A stretch of DNA of 64,000 nucleotides from Chaetoderma sp. LZ-2023a (taxonomy: Eukaryota > Mollusca > Caudofoveata > Chaetodermatida > Chaetodermatidae). Each line of letters begins with the position of its first letter. Position 1 is the stretch's first letter. Positions 33,846 through 44,965 of the stretch are shown here, piece by piece. The position numbers were made by a program, and so were the translations under genes. Location: positions 101,440,164 to 101,504,163 of the forward strand of contig CM067370.1 of NCBI GenBank assembly GCA_034401795.1. The letters run 5' to 3'. The notes under the pieces are model-generated. The model saw only the letters and a program-made list of their open reading frames with translations. It made no database searches and had not been told where the DNA came from.

Positions 33846-33955
33846 GTAGAAACATCCTACAGCTGTAATTAGTCTTTCTTCGCTTTTTCCCACTGTGCCT
33901 TGTCTTCAGCCGAAATCCTTAGCTTCCTTAGGTCCATTCTTGACTTGAGTGTACC
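33846..33955. repeat. Short dispersed repeat shared with 38500-38660
   Basis: 'CATCCTACAGCTGTAATTAGTC' and 'CTTGTCTTCAGC...CTTAGCTTCCTTAGGT' are matched by diverged sequence at 38530-38625. No coding. Confidence 0.55.
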
Positions 33956-34770
33956 GAGAGGGGTTCCATATGTTGACATTGATGTCACATGGTCACGATA
34001 ACTGCGATCTGTATACAAGTACGAAACTCTGGCCTTTCAATGTTAAGTTTTTACGTTTAACAAAACCTCTGCTTATGTTTCAGCATTGGTTAACCTTAGT
34101 ATTGGAAATAAACTTTGACACATGGCTGTGTCTATGCTGTTGGGAATCCGCATGGCCAACAGTCACTGTGACCATGGTACAAAAGTTTGTTCTGTCAACG
34201 TTAAATGTGCATATTCACACCAAAATGCCTGAAAATGAAATTGTTAAAATAGTATTCATTTAGAGGCTTAAATTGTGTACATCAGTGTAATGAAACGAAA
34301 TAAAATTACAAATATGATGATTTCATTCCGTAAATTAATATCATTGTCTTAGTTGTGAAGTTGAATTAGTGGGGGAATCTTAACAATTTTATTTTCAAGC
34401 ATTTCGGTGTGAATGTGCACCTTTAAGTTTTGACGTTTAGCTGTTTATATTTCATGATTGGTTGACCCTATCACAATTAAACTTGACTATGTTGTTAGGA
34501 GTCTGAAGTCACAATGTCAAGCATTAAGGTCACTCTGATCTTGATACAAGTACAACACTGTACTTTCAACTTAAAAGTGTTTGCATTTAGCAAACTTCTC
34601 AACTTGTTTCAGGATTGGTTAAACCTATTGGAAATTAACTGGGACACAGGGTTGCCCATGCTGTTTGGAATCAGCAAGATGACATTGAGGTCACAAGGTG
34701 ACATATCAAGGTCATTGACCTATAACCCAATAACACTTATTGGCAATGAGAAGGAGAGGGGAGACGTTTA
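33956..34770. repeat. Dispersed repeat R4, copy c
   Basis: Three iterations contain GACATTGAGGTCAC, TTGATACAAGTACAAC, TTTCAGCATTGGTTAACC and AAACTTTGACACATGG. The palindromic AAGGTCACTGTGACC-type core is partly kept. No gene. Confidence 0.68.
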
Positions 34771-34896
34771 ATCCCATGGTGTTCTTGTTCTTTGCTGTTA
34801 TTATCTTAGTGCTCTGACTTTGACAATGTTTGGTGGACTTTGGTCATGGTTCACATCACTTGTAATGGGATAAGATTTGTATGTTATTTGTTGCAG

Positions 34897-34951
34897 AGTG
34901 TGGAAGGGGAGAATCATGAGAAAGCTGTTGAACTGCTCAAACAGGCTCACG
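34897..34951 (+). CDS. lin-7: LIN7 coding exon, PDZ domain middle
   Basis: 55 bases encode SVEGENHEKAVELLKQAH plus the first base of a Gly codon, matching the PDZ helix that lines the peptide groove in LIN7. The acceptor is TTTGTTGCAG before 34897 and the donor CACG|GTAGGT after 34951. Phase 0 in, phase 1 out, compatible with the next exon. It is separated from the previous exon by a 14.4-kb intron containing the nested Penelope-like and DIRS elements. Confidence 0.94.
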
Positions 34952-34974
34952 GTAGGTTATTCAACAGTAGCTAG

Positions 34975-35420
34975 CACATGATTTATAATAGAAGGATCCA
35001 AGCTGTCACTCAAAAAACTGACGTCATAATCAAATACATCACACACATGTTAACTGATGTCACAATCAAAATGACATACTCTAGCTCCATCACGAAAATC
35101 AAACTATTTCACAAAAAATGTCTGATGAATTTACGATTTATTAAACAATCTGTTGGAGTGTTTCAAAACTAATTTGACTGGGATCAACACCTCCCAGTCA
35201 TATTAGTTTCAAAATATTCAACATCTTAACATCTTACCTATATAGTTATTTTGAAATTGGATTCTGGAAATTGATGTTTCAATGTTTCGAATCAATTCCA
35301 ATGCATGTAAAAAGCGGATGGAACTGAGCTAGAAATGGATGGGTCATAGCTAGAAATGGATGGGTCATAGCTAGAAATGGATGGGTCATAGCTAGAAATG
35401 AATCCCTTTATTATGAGATG
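34975..35420. mobile_element. Hairpin repeat H1, copy b, with 21-bp tandem repeat
   Basis: ATCACACACATG and TGATGTCACAATCAAAATGAC precede a central inverted pair (TTTCAAAACTAATTTGACTGGG / CCCAGTCATATTAGTTTCAAAA). Its tail has four tandem copies of a 21-bp unit GGGTCATAGCTAGAAATGGAT (35330-35402). Confidence 0.78.
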
Positions 35421-35712
35421 GAAGTCCAATCTTGCTTTGAAATCATAATGCATTCAGTATCCTGAAGCAAACCCACATTACCGGATTAATAAATTAGAAC
35501 ATTTACAGCTAATTTTTAGCCTATGCTGTTCTGTAGAGCTTAGATGATATTTACTCCACATACTAGTTAAGCTTCTGACTATTTTTACAACAATTTAGTT
35601 TAATTACAATATAGTTAGCAAAATTCTGGCAATGTCACACAGGATGACAAACACTCCAGTAAACAGTTATGTGAAATAAGGAAACTGGTAAATCGCATCA
35701 CTCTCGCTCTTG

Positions 35713-35713
<1 letters not shown>

Positions 35714-35763
<50 letters not shown>
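35714..35763. repeat. (TC)n microsatellite
   Basis: About 25 CT dinucleotides in the last LIN7 coding intron, 90 bases upstream of the terminal coding exon. Confidence 0.95.
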
Positions 35764-35768
<5 letters not shown>

Positions 35769-35851
35769 TCTCTCTTTCAGGTTACTTGTGGCATCTTTCA
35801 TATAGTTTTCCCATGAAAAATTACAGAAAATTCTTATTGTATAATTTACAG

Positions 35852-35955
35852 GAACAGTTAAGTTGGTGGTGCGTTATACACCACGAGTTCTTGAGGAGAT
35901 GGAATCACGCTTCGATAAACAACGTGGCTCAGCGCGGAAGCCCAACTCACCTTAG
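35852..35955 (+). CDS. lin-7: LIN7 terminal coding exon: PDZ end, C-terminal helix and stop
   Basis: After completing a Gly codon the exon reads [20 protein letters not shown], then [13 protein letters not shown] and stop TAG at 35953-35955. KLVVRYTP is the last PDZ strand and the [13 protein letters not shown] helix is characteristic of LIN7. The acceptor is TAATTTACAG before 35852. The tail after DKQR is shorter and different from the Arg/Gln-rich tails of vertebrate LIN7. Either this is the true end or an alternative donor lies inside the exon. LIN7 domains seen here: partial L27, complete PDZ. Confidence 0.92.
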
Positions 35956-36545
35956 TCAGAGTACTAAATTCTACATCATTACATGCCACCCTCTTATTGA
36001 TAGCACTACTGTCAATTCATGTGTATGGTATTTCCTCGAAAGAAAGCCAGATTTCTTTTTAATAACCATTTAATGGTCAAGCCGGCCAAATCTCGATAAC
36101 CGAGCAAGTCATTACAGTGTTAAATTTCCAAAAATAGTCTTCCTACAATGGACATTCAGTAGACAAATATTTTGATTTTCTTGATCAAATTTGACCATTA
36201 AGCGGTTAAGTACATCCCATTCATTTCTATTTCTGTAACCATTTAATAGTATGGCTAGCCGAAACCTGCTATTGCAATGAGTTTGAGGAAATTCCATTTG
36301 CAGGTCCAGAGAAGACTATTTTTGAAAATCTATTACTGTATTGCCTGCCTCCATGACTGAGCTAGTGATTTCAGTTCTATAATTATCAAAAATTCTTCTT
36401 GGCCTAGAAAGGGACAATCACTAGGCAATAATGCCACATTTTCGAGACCAATCATTTCCATTAAAGGGTTAACATGCAGGTCCACTCTTTCATAATTTCT
36501 TATTTCTACGATTAGCATATTTCCTTCAAGCATTTTATGTTCTTA
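35956..36545. other. LIN7 3' region with degraded H2 hairpin repeats
   Basis: 3' UTR or flank. Two or three degraded H2 copies are at 36065-36150, 36270-36330 and 36340-36480 ('GGTCAAGCCGGCC', 'AAAAATAGTCTTCC', 'GGTCCACTC'). No further gene; no clear AATAAA close to the stop. Confidence 0.55.
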
Positions 36546-36559
36546 ATATAAACAGGTGC

Positions 36560-36690
36560 GATTGCGCTATTTTTGCGACAGAGGCAGCTTTGCCAAGATT
36601 GCCAATAATTTGACTAACTGACAGACAGACAGATGCACAGGTAGGCAGGTGGATAGACTTATACGAATTGCGAGTCGCAACTAAAAAGTG
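36560..36690. repeat. GACAGACAGAC / TTGCGAGTCGCAA repeat, copy a
   Basis: Contains 'GAGGCAGCTTTGCCAA', ACTGACAGACAGACAG and the near-palindrome TTGCGAGTCGCAA. Related copies are at 37840-37935 and 37985-38035 (TTGCAAGTCACAA, TTGCAAATCACAA). Confidence 0.65.
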
Positions 36691-36769
36691 AAATATCAAC
36701 ATTCATCATGTTCATTTTACTACGTCACTGTGAAGTCCAAGTCTACACTTCAACGGCTTGAAAGCTGTT

Positions 36770-37170
36770 GTATATCTGATCTAATCTGTCACTCAAATAT
36801 CTGGCATCATAATCAAATACACCACGTCTTAGTTGACATCACAATCGACATGATAGTTGACATCACAATCGACATGATAGTTGACATCACAATCGACATG
36901 ATGTACAGCTCCATAACAAAAATCAAAATGTCTGTTACGAGTGTACAAATTTTATATCTTTTGAATGGCATCTGTTGCTGCCTTAGTCAACAGTCAAATT
37001 AGTTTCAAAATCTTCAACACCTTACTTGTCTAGTTACCTTGAAATGTATATACTGGGAATTCAGGTGTCAAGATTTCAAATCACTTTCAATTCACATAAA
37101 ATGAGGGCAGAGTTTAGCTAGAAATGGGCAGGGCATACCTAGACATGGATCTCTATTTAGTTTCGCAATA
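36770..37170. mobile_element. Hairpin repeat H1, copy c, with 24-bp tandem repeat
   Basis: The flank has about three tandem copies of GTTGACATCACAATCGACAT (unit 24 bp, 36832-36902). The inverted arm AGTCAAATTAGTTTCAAAATC is at 36991-37012. The tail contains 'TTAGCTAGAAATGGGCAGGG'. Confidence 0.75.
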
Positions 37171-38365
37171 TTCAGCAATTTATCTAAATATCAGTATGGA
37201 AGTGAGAAATGTTCTCGTACGGCTTGTTTATTGTAGGAATGAAGCCTCATTCATTTTTTAAGCAAAACATTTTTTTCAATGGCTCAGATCCGAATTGAAG
37301 CCTGTCTTTAATTCAAGGAAATACCATACATTGCTTTTGTTTTTTACCCAAATCTATCACTTAAAAAACTATGTATATTATTTAGAAGTGCAAAACACAA
37401 CAGATTTTAAATGAAATCTTTAGTAATTTGGTCTCGCATCTAGACATGTTTTGGCTTAGTCTTCAGTGGGTGAAATCATGCATTGCTGTTCTACTAAAAC
37501 TACACAAATTTTAATTATACAAATCTGTAGATATAATAATAGTAAAAGAATTTTTGTCCACTCACCCTTTTTGATAACTTTGACCGCTTGACCCAAAATC
37601 AAGAGGTTCTTTCAGGACTTCAAGTGCAATCTCTGACCGACTTGTGTTAATGATTCCTGCAATAGCACGAGTGATTGGCCAGGCCACACAAACACACACT
37701 GACATGGTGATTACAGCATTCTCACAACACTCGTCAGACGAATAAAGACAAGCATGCTTACCATTGAACAAGAATGTTTCATCGCAGAAAACAATGTGTG
37801 ATCAATATGCCAGACAATGAACATTATTTTCTGTACCAACAGAGGAAGCTTTGTTTGAAATGTCAAAATTTTTAGACAGACACCCTGACAGACAGACCAA
37901 CTTATGTTAGTTGCAAGTCACAACTAAATAAATGCAAGCGCTCTGTAGTTGTGACATAGCCGACTTTGACAATAATATCAACAATTTTACAGACTGACAG
38001 ACAAACGTACACTAGTTGCAAATCACAAATAAAAATTTCTGAATTATTACAAATTTTCATATTGAAAAATATTTCATTCTAAAACATTGTGTAGTTTATG
38101 ATGCGAAATATGTATAAATTTGTAACATGTTGAATACATATATATTTCCTCTAATTCTTGAACCAAAAAATTTACACAATATACACCAAATTTATGGTAT
38201 TCATAAAATCATTTAATATTATACACATTTTAACATTCTCAATCCTTGTTGATAAATTAAAGATCATTGATTAAATGGCACCTTATTTAAATAGCAGAAA
38301 AATATGATGTTTTATTTGCAATTTGCTTAGTTGTATTTAAGGATACCAGTGCTTGGCATCTGCTG
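37171..38365. other. AT-rich intergenic DNA, no gene
   Basis: Low-complexity AT-rich sequence with two copies of the GACAGACAG/TTGCAAGTCACAA repeat (37840-37935, 37985-38035). Short frames here, including a 69-codon minus-strand one at 37562-37771, show no domain. Confidence 0.6.

Positions 38366-38410
<45 letters not shown>
38366..38410. repeat. (AAT)n microsatellite
   Basis: About 14 ATA/AAT units. Confidence 0.95.
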
Positions 38411-38439
38411 GATTGTAATCAGTAGATTTGTTTTGGTGG

Positions 38440-38990
38440 CAGGGCTGATGTAGTGCAGTTAAATTTGTCTTAGAGCAGCCACCCTAGTGGTGGTGGTGTA
38501 CAGCGTTCTGTGGCTGCAGAAATTTGAAACCATCCTGCAGCTGCAATAAGTCCTTGATCTATTGCCCTGTTTCTTGTCCTCAGCGAGAGTCATTAGCATG
38601 CTCAGGTTCTCGTGATCTAGAATACAATCACTGAAACCTGATAGTTCATTACAGGTCAATGTAGGAATCCAGTTTTAGCTATGACCCACTCATCTCTAGG
38701 GATTAATCAATCCCTACACTCTGAATCTCGGTTTCCAGAAAACTATGCAGGTAAGCTGTTGAATATTTTGAAACCAATTTGATTGGGTGCTGGCAGTCAA
38801 TTTAGTTTCAAAATATTCAACAGCATGTTTGTTAACTAGTAAAGACCTACAAATCATACAACAACAACGCTTAGTCCATCATCAATTAGGCGGTGGTGAT
38901 GAACTTAGTTACGTCATTCATGACAAAATTGATTATGACGTAATATGATTGATGGATAAACCAGATTCCTCCAATAGGAAACTCCGTTTG
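38440..38990. mobile_element. Short repeat plus H1 hairpin copy d (reverse orientation)
   Basis: 38470-38660 matches 33846-33955. It is followed by H1 in reverse: 'ATGACCCACTCATCTCTAGGGAT', 'GCTGTTGAATATTTTGAAAC', the opposing 'GTTTCAAAATATTCAACAGC', and AATTGATTATGACGTAA words. The two arms (about 38753-38780 and 38802-38825) are nearly perfect complements. Confidence 0.75.
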
Positions 38991-39009
38991 ACTCCACAAG
39001 GTGGTGGCT

Positions 39010-40640
39010 CTTCTTTAATCCTCAAATTTCGTCAATAACATTTCAATTTTCTCAACGAAAAATGTATATTTGTATACAAAGATAAGATCACCCATTAAAC
39101 TTGACCTTTGGATTGGTCTGCAGATGGAGATTTCTCAAGACCACTGCAGAAGATGTTTTGGGCCAGTTTCATTGTTGGACCCGTAATGGTCAATTTTTGT
39201 TAAGAGAACACAAATTTGTGTTTATTTAATGTCCATTTACAGCCTAAGAGAACATCAATCATATGACGTTATAATAAGCCACGTGACGTGTTGAATAACG
39301 TCATAATCAATTTGGCTGGGTTATCTAGTCAGTCATTCTTGTAGTAAAATTTAAAAAAATATCATTTCGGAAGACCACTGTAAGGCCAGATTTTGACCAG
39401 CTTAGCCGTTATAGATGTAAGACAGGTGGTTCAAGAGTCCATGTGAAAAGAATGGGAGTCTGCGCTTAAACCATTGACCATATATATGGAAAGTTGATTT
39501 CATGTTCAGTGCATATTTCAATACAAGGTGTACGACATAGCGCATATTTAGTTTATTTACAGATTTTTGTTGTGAAATAAAAGCAATCTTATTTATTGTA
39601 ATAGCGCTCATCCCATACAAGAGACTGTATCACATCCCTCTGTGCACCGATGTCATATAGTGATTCTTCACGAAACTTCATTTTTAGTGAAACCTCGGTT
39701 GTGAATTCACGATATATAGGTAGTAATGGACATTTATAATGTAGCTTGTAATTAGGAGATAGTCCAGTAATGTGCATGTCCACTGTTATACGTTCAACTC
39801 TTTAATGACTAAATTTTGTCAATGAATCTAAATAGTTGCTTATTGAATGTCCATTTGCATGCCAAATGAAGGCTATTTTCTAAAAGTTATCACCGGAATG
39901 GCTGGCTCGGTTACCGAGCCAGTCATTCCAGTGGTAAATTTTCAAAAAATCTTCACTTGGCCTGCAAATGGACATTAATTAAGACTACGGCAGAGGCCGG
40001 TTTTGGCCGGCTTCTTCATGAAAGTGTTAACCCTCCAGACCAGATCCAAGATATCTGTTCCTGAGGTAGAAAATAGTATGCTTAGTATTAAGAAACCAAT
40101 TTGCCATTTGCTGCAACAGTTTCTCGTGAGAATATTTTGTAAATATCTTGCTGGCTTTTTATTATGGTTGTTTTGAAATTAGTATCCTGAGATATAATTT
40201 AAATGTACTGCCATACTTATTGCAAACTCGAATCTTATCTATGCAGCTACGGTGTGTTGCATGGATTGTATATGTAAGTATTCTGTTCATCCTGGTGTAG
40301 AAATGATATGGGGTTTGTTGAATTTGAATTTCCAACTACATTACAAGTTTTGGTATCCTTTGATTTGAATTCATATGTTTGGGGTTGACATCACACTCCA
40401 GTCACAAATTTGTGTCCAAATAAGGCCTTTAGCCGGTTAGGGGCTAGGATTTGTCAAGAAAATTTAATTTTTGGCTTTTTGTTTCGTGAATGTCCATTTG
40501 TAGACCAAGGGAAGACTATTTTTCGATAACAGAGCCAGTCAATCGAGTGGTAAAAAAGTCTTCTCTTGGTCTGCAAATGGGCATTCCTCAAAATCCTTGT
40601 ACAGGCTGCTTTTTTGGTTGCTTGACCATTGAGGGGTTAA
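39010..40640. repeat. Cluster of H2 hairpin repeats
   Basis: Copies lie at about 39050-39210, 39315-39410, 39840-40035 and 40430-40640. The one at 39840-40035 is an extended palindrome centred on GGCTCGGTTACCGAGCC (39902-39918). Its arms continue through ACTGGAATGGCT, the TTTTCAAAAA run, AAGTGAAGA and CAAATGGACATT on both sides. Between copies is AT-rich DNA. No gene. Confidence 0.78.
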
Positions 40641-40781
40641 ATGTGTGGTGATTAGGAGCGACTGACAAGAAGCGTCCGTGTCTGGTGAGGCAGATCAACA
40701 TGTTCTATACTATGAGAGGCTTGTAGTATGGTCATCAATGAGATTTTAATGGTTAAGTTACTATAGTTTTCCTTACAGAGC

Positions 40782-41165
40782 TTTAAGGCAACCTCTAACA
40801 GCTGCCATTGGAAATGTTACAGCAAAGGCCTGTATGATCAGTGTTATTTATGCACTTGGCTGGACGACCTACTACACATGAGCGACCTACTACAGACGAC
40901 CTACGACATACATCTATCACTGTACATCTGGTTGTAAAATTTGTTTATTCTTTGTTTTAAATCTATATAAAAATATAAATCATATGTATTATAGATGCAA
41001 TATAGTGAAAGCTCTCAATTCCCTGTGTGTCACGGGAAGGTAGCAGCAAACTTTACTGCTGTATATTATTTTTATAGAAGCTCTGAACTTTTAACTTTTT
41101 GTTGCTAATTATATAATATTGTAAGAATAATTTTTTCTAATAAACCTTTATATTAAATAATATTT
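40782..41165 (+). other. Possible non-coding terminal exon / 3' UTR end
   Basis: A good acceptor (CTATAGTTTTCCTTACAG, ending 40781) precedes sequence not seen in the repeat families, which ends in an AT-rich zone with AATAAA at about 41141-41146. A donor-like ATG|GTATTT at about 36030 in the LIN7 3' region could feed it. Purely a candidate; it could also be unrelated DNA. Confidence 0.25.
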
Positions 41166-41506
41166 ATTGTGTTATAGATTTTGTCCAGCTAACAGATCAC
41201 CTAATGCTAATGCACCTCAATGCTATCTCCATCTGCCTATCCGCTCATTCATCCATCTTGTTGTCATCATATTGCTTAGTTTTACATATGTTTAAATAGT
41301 TAACTGGTTGTTAAATTGACAAAAATAGTCTCATTGGTAAATGGCATGCTCATTTTGAAGACGGAGCTCATTTGATACCATTTCGGAGATGGTATTGCAA
41401 AATATTTCAAAGTATTAGAGGATATGTGAAAATCTTTAACACATTTTCTTTTTAGCCTACTTTATGCAATGACTATTTGCCTGTTGATGATAACAGGATA
41501 CAACAA
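41166..41506. other. AT-rich spacer, no gene
   Basis: Nothing recognisable beyond low-complexity sequence. Confidence 0.5.
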
Positions 41507-42012
41507 GAGCTCCGCAAGCGACGCATAATACCCCGCCATGATGACAAACTAATAGATGACAGCTATCAAAAAATATTTATTTCTTTCTCAGACCAGTAAT
41601 CTTTATTAAGTGTCAAAGCAATCCGCTAAATGGTCAAACAGGTATTGTCCGGAAACCAATTTTCAAGATGGCTGCCGCTGACTGGTGGCCATTGGATTTC
41701 GGGTTGTCGTAAATTTCAATAGGTTTCTTGACCAGACATATTCCAACGACCCTAGGAAGTGATCCGATAACAGAGTTATCATTCGGAAACCAATTTTCAA
41801 GATGGCCGCCGGTAGCTGGTGGCCATCTTGGATTTCGGATCATCGTCAATTTCGATAGGTTTCTTCCCAAGACCAAGTCCAAACCACCCTATGAAGTTTC
41901 AATGCGATCCGACAAACGGTAACAGAGTTATCATCCGGAAACCACTCTTCCGCACGCACGCACGGACGGACGGACGGGCGGAGGCATTACATAATTTTTT
42001 TGGCGAGGTATA
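41507..42012 (+). mobile_element. GAGCTCCGC...ACCCCGCC repeat family R5, copy a
   Basis: Starts AGAGCTCCGCAAGCGACGCATAATACCCCGCC. It has internal units 'CGGAAACCAATTTTCAAGATGGC' and 'GGCCATCTTGGATTTCGG', a CGCACGCACGGACGGACGG run near 41955, and ends CATTACATAATTTTTTTGGCGAGGTAT. A copy in reverse lies at 44338-44965. Both end pairs agree, so these are discrete non-coding elements. Confidence 0.75.
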
Positions 42013-42995
42013 AAAAGTGATACCTTTGAAGACTAATTTTAGTATTTTTCGACAAACTTTCGCGCATACATGCGCTTCATCAGGTTACCTGGTGAATCAT
42101 ATTTATCTGCAAAAGCTTGTCGACAAATAATTAAAAAATAGTCGTTAAATGTACCACCTTTTCCAGAGCAGGGGTGGGGGGTGGGGGTGGTGGAATATAG
42201 CGATCGGCATGTCCGCCTGTCTGTCCCTGTCTTGTCAACGCTACTAGATGTCTCAATAGATTAACTTTAAATTTCGTCCACATCAGTATCATGTGCAGAT
42301 GTGCATGTGCTTTTTTCTCGGCCAAAAAATTTTTCATTGCAGAGTTATCCCCCTTGAAATATCTTAAAGCTGATGCATAGACTGCATTGCCGATCATTTC
42401 TTGTCAACGCAACTCCTACAGTTTATCTCCGATTCTTTTGAAACTTGGTGTGTGTCATCATTCCGACATGAAGATGTGCATGTGCTATCTGTATAATTGT
42501 ACATCCATCCGTCTGTCCCAAATGTATATTCGTCTGTCAGTCCATCCTTGTCAACACAACTCCTCCTACAGTTTAGTTACAATTCTTTTGAAACGTGATG
42601 AATCTAGTCATTACCATCTGAAGATGTGCATGTGCTTTTTTCGAGTCCAGAAAATTAAACATTACAGAGTTATCCCCCTTTAAATACCTTTAAACTGATA
42701 CATGAACTGCAGTGCCAATCATTTCTTGTCAGCACAACTCCTACAATTTAGCTGTGATTCTTTTGAAACTTGCTACGGGTTCTCATTACCACTTGAAGAT
42801 GCACATGTGCTATCTGTATGCCTGCACATCCATGCATCTCTATAGAATGTATGTATGTCAGTCTGTTGGTCCGTCTATCTCTAACAATCATTTCAAGATG
42901 TCAACACAACTTCTACAGTTTAGCTACAATTCCAGAAGTCTCTGTTTGATTAACATTAAGGGAGTCCACTCCATCCAGAAACCTGGAATAGAGTA
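42013..42995. repeat. Iterated dispersed repeat (TCTTGTCAACACAACTCCTAC units)
   Basis: Three units of about 160-330 bp each carry 'TTTCTTGTCAACGCAACTCCTA', 'CAGTTTATCTCCGATTCTTTTGAAAC', 'GAAGATGTGCATGTGCT' and 'CAGAGTTATCCCCCTT'. No coding. Confidence 0.7.
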
Positions 42996-43660
42996 GAGAG
43001 TTGTGGTTCTTGCATTAGAAGGCATTAAATGCGAGATCAGAAATCTTTCTGGTGCTAAATGTAAGTAGATTTATTTAGCAAGTAGTGATTGAATGATAAG
43101 TATGTTTATATGATTATTAAAATAATAGACCAACCCTAATGGGGTCTGTGGTCGTTATCTCCCCTCAATTACTTAAAATTTATCAAAATTGTCTTGTTCG
43201 TGGGAGATCTTGAAGAATTTCGAACTTATGCTATCAATTCCTTTGTCACTGAACATATTAGTTGAAGAAGCAGCGCTATGATTTTGAAGAAATTCATCCA
43301 TATTTTCCTGAGTTATCGCCTTTGAAAAGCTTAAAATTCAGTAAAATTATCTTGTCCGGGCATAATAGTTGAATGGAATTGAATTTGCACTTACAAATCT
43401 ATATTTCTTTAAGGCGAGATCCAGTGTCAGGATTTCATTTTTCCTGTTGTATTTTTATCTGAAATGTTTGATAGGCCGTCTTCAGATGGCTCTTGTTTAT
43501 TCTGTTATCATTATCAACAGACCAATGTGTCTTCAACAACTAATAATAGGCTTGCGCGATTATTGCTTTGAGTGATCACAATCCATTATTTAATTATTCG
43601 ATTGATCAGCTTGGGTACAAAAATATGCAGACATAACAAAAAAGGCATATCAATGAGGAA
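42996..43660. other. Intergenic DNA, no gene
   Basis: Contains two weakly similar blocks around 'GTTATCTCCCCTC...AATTTATCAAAATTGTCTTG' (43155) and 'GTTATCGCCTTTG...TTCAGTAAAATTATCTTG' (43310), a decayed dispersed repeat. Confidence 0.5.
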
Positions 43661-43800
43661 AGCTTCACTGGTGTTTAGAAATCTCCATTTGCAGGCCAAG
43701 AACTGACTATTTTGCAAATGTATCTCTGGAATGCCTGGCTCGAGCCAGTCATTCCAGCGATACATTTTCAAAAATAGTCCTCTTCACATGCAATTGATCA
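43661..43800. repeat. H2 hairpin repeat
   Basis: CATTTGCAGGCCAAGAACTGACTATTTTGCAAATG, then GGCTCGAGCC-type centre (43737-43747) and the opposing ATTCCAGCGATACATTTTCAAAAATAGTCC. Confidence 0.72.
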
Positions 43801-43914
43801 TACATTCGCTGAGCAAATTGTCAAGTTTTGGGACAGATCACAATAAAGAGTAATTAAAAGGTAGGTTTTGACATAGTTTATGCAGTAGACATTATTCACG
43901 ATAATTAGATTATT

Positions 43915-44335
43915 AGCTCACCGACCTGAAAGGGTGGAAGGATCCTATGATTGTCCGCTTCAGAACTTATATACAGAATTTTGATTGATCAATTTTTTTG
44001 GTGAAATTCTGAAAATGCTACGCATTAACCTTTGGCAGATTTCAATCTACCTTGAAAAGTATATTATGTGGTAGGCTTCAGCACATGTATTCAGAATTTT
44101 AATTGGTCAATTTTTCTGGCCTCCATCTTGGATTTTAAAGAAATTCGTCCAAATGCTTTGCTTTCCTTAATCAATGGCCCGATTTCAACTGATTTACTGA
44201 ATTAGTGGAATGATCCTGTGGTGCCCAGCTTTAGTTTTTCTGAGAATTTGGATTGGTCAATTTCTTTGTTGGCTCTCTTGGATTTTTCAAAAATTGTCCA
44301 GCTTGGCGTCACAGGCCCTTAGGCCTCTAGTTTAA
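43915..44335 (+). repeat. R3-related repeat, short copy
   Basis: Begins TTAGCTCACCGACCTGAAAGGG and ends CACAGGCCCTTAGGCCTCTAGTTT. The internal 'CAGAATTTTGATTGATCAATTTTTTTGG' units match 17930-18680. Confidence 0.72.
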
Positions 44336-44337
44336 TC

Positions 44338-44965
44338 TTTATACCCCGCCAAAAAAATTGGCTTGGTATTATGTAATGGCACGGTCTGGGCAGTCGGAAG
44401 GGTGGGCAGTCGGCAGAGTGATTTCCAGATGACAACTCTTACCATTTATTTGGATCGTTTTGAAACCTCATAGGATGGTTGGAAGAAACCGATCGAAATT
44501 GAAGATTATCCGAAATCCAAGATGGCCACCAGCCACCGGCGGCCATATTGAAAATTGGTTTCCGGATGATAATTCTTTACTATTTATCGAATCGATCTAA
44601 AGATTCATAGGATGACTGGACTAGGTCTAAGGAATAAACTTATTGAAATTGATGATGAACCTAAGTCTAATATGGCCACCAGCGGCCATCTCGAAAATAT
44701 GTTTCCGAATGATAACTTCATTTCCTCCATTTCATCTGAGGAGGAAACCTACTGAAATAGAAAATGAGCTGAAATCCAATATGGGCGGCAGCCATCAGCT
44801 GGCATCTTGAAAATTGGTTTCCGGACAATAATTCCATGGCCATTTAGCAGATGACTTTGAAACATCATAGGATGACAGAGGAAGAAATCGCTATTTTCTG
44901 AAAGCTCCCATTCGTTGGTTTGCCATCAGGGCGGGGTATTATGCGCCTTTGCGGAGCTCTTATTA
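44338..44965 (-). mobile_element. R5 repeat, copy b (reverse orientation)
   Basis: Begins TATACCCCGCCAAAAAAATTGG and ends GGCGGGGTATTATGCGCCTTTGCGGAGCTCTT, the mirror of 41507-42012. Internal 'TTGAAAATTGGTTTCCGGA' units are present. Confidence 0.75.

Noticed and set aside
37562..37771. 69-codon minus-strand ORF with CVCVAWP
   Set aside because: Isolated, no domain, in AT-rich repeat-bearing DNA.
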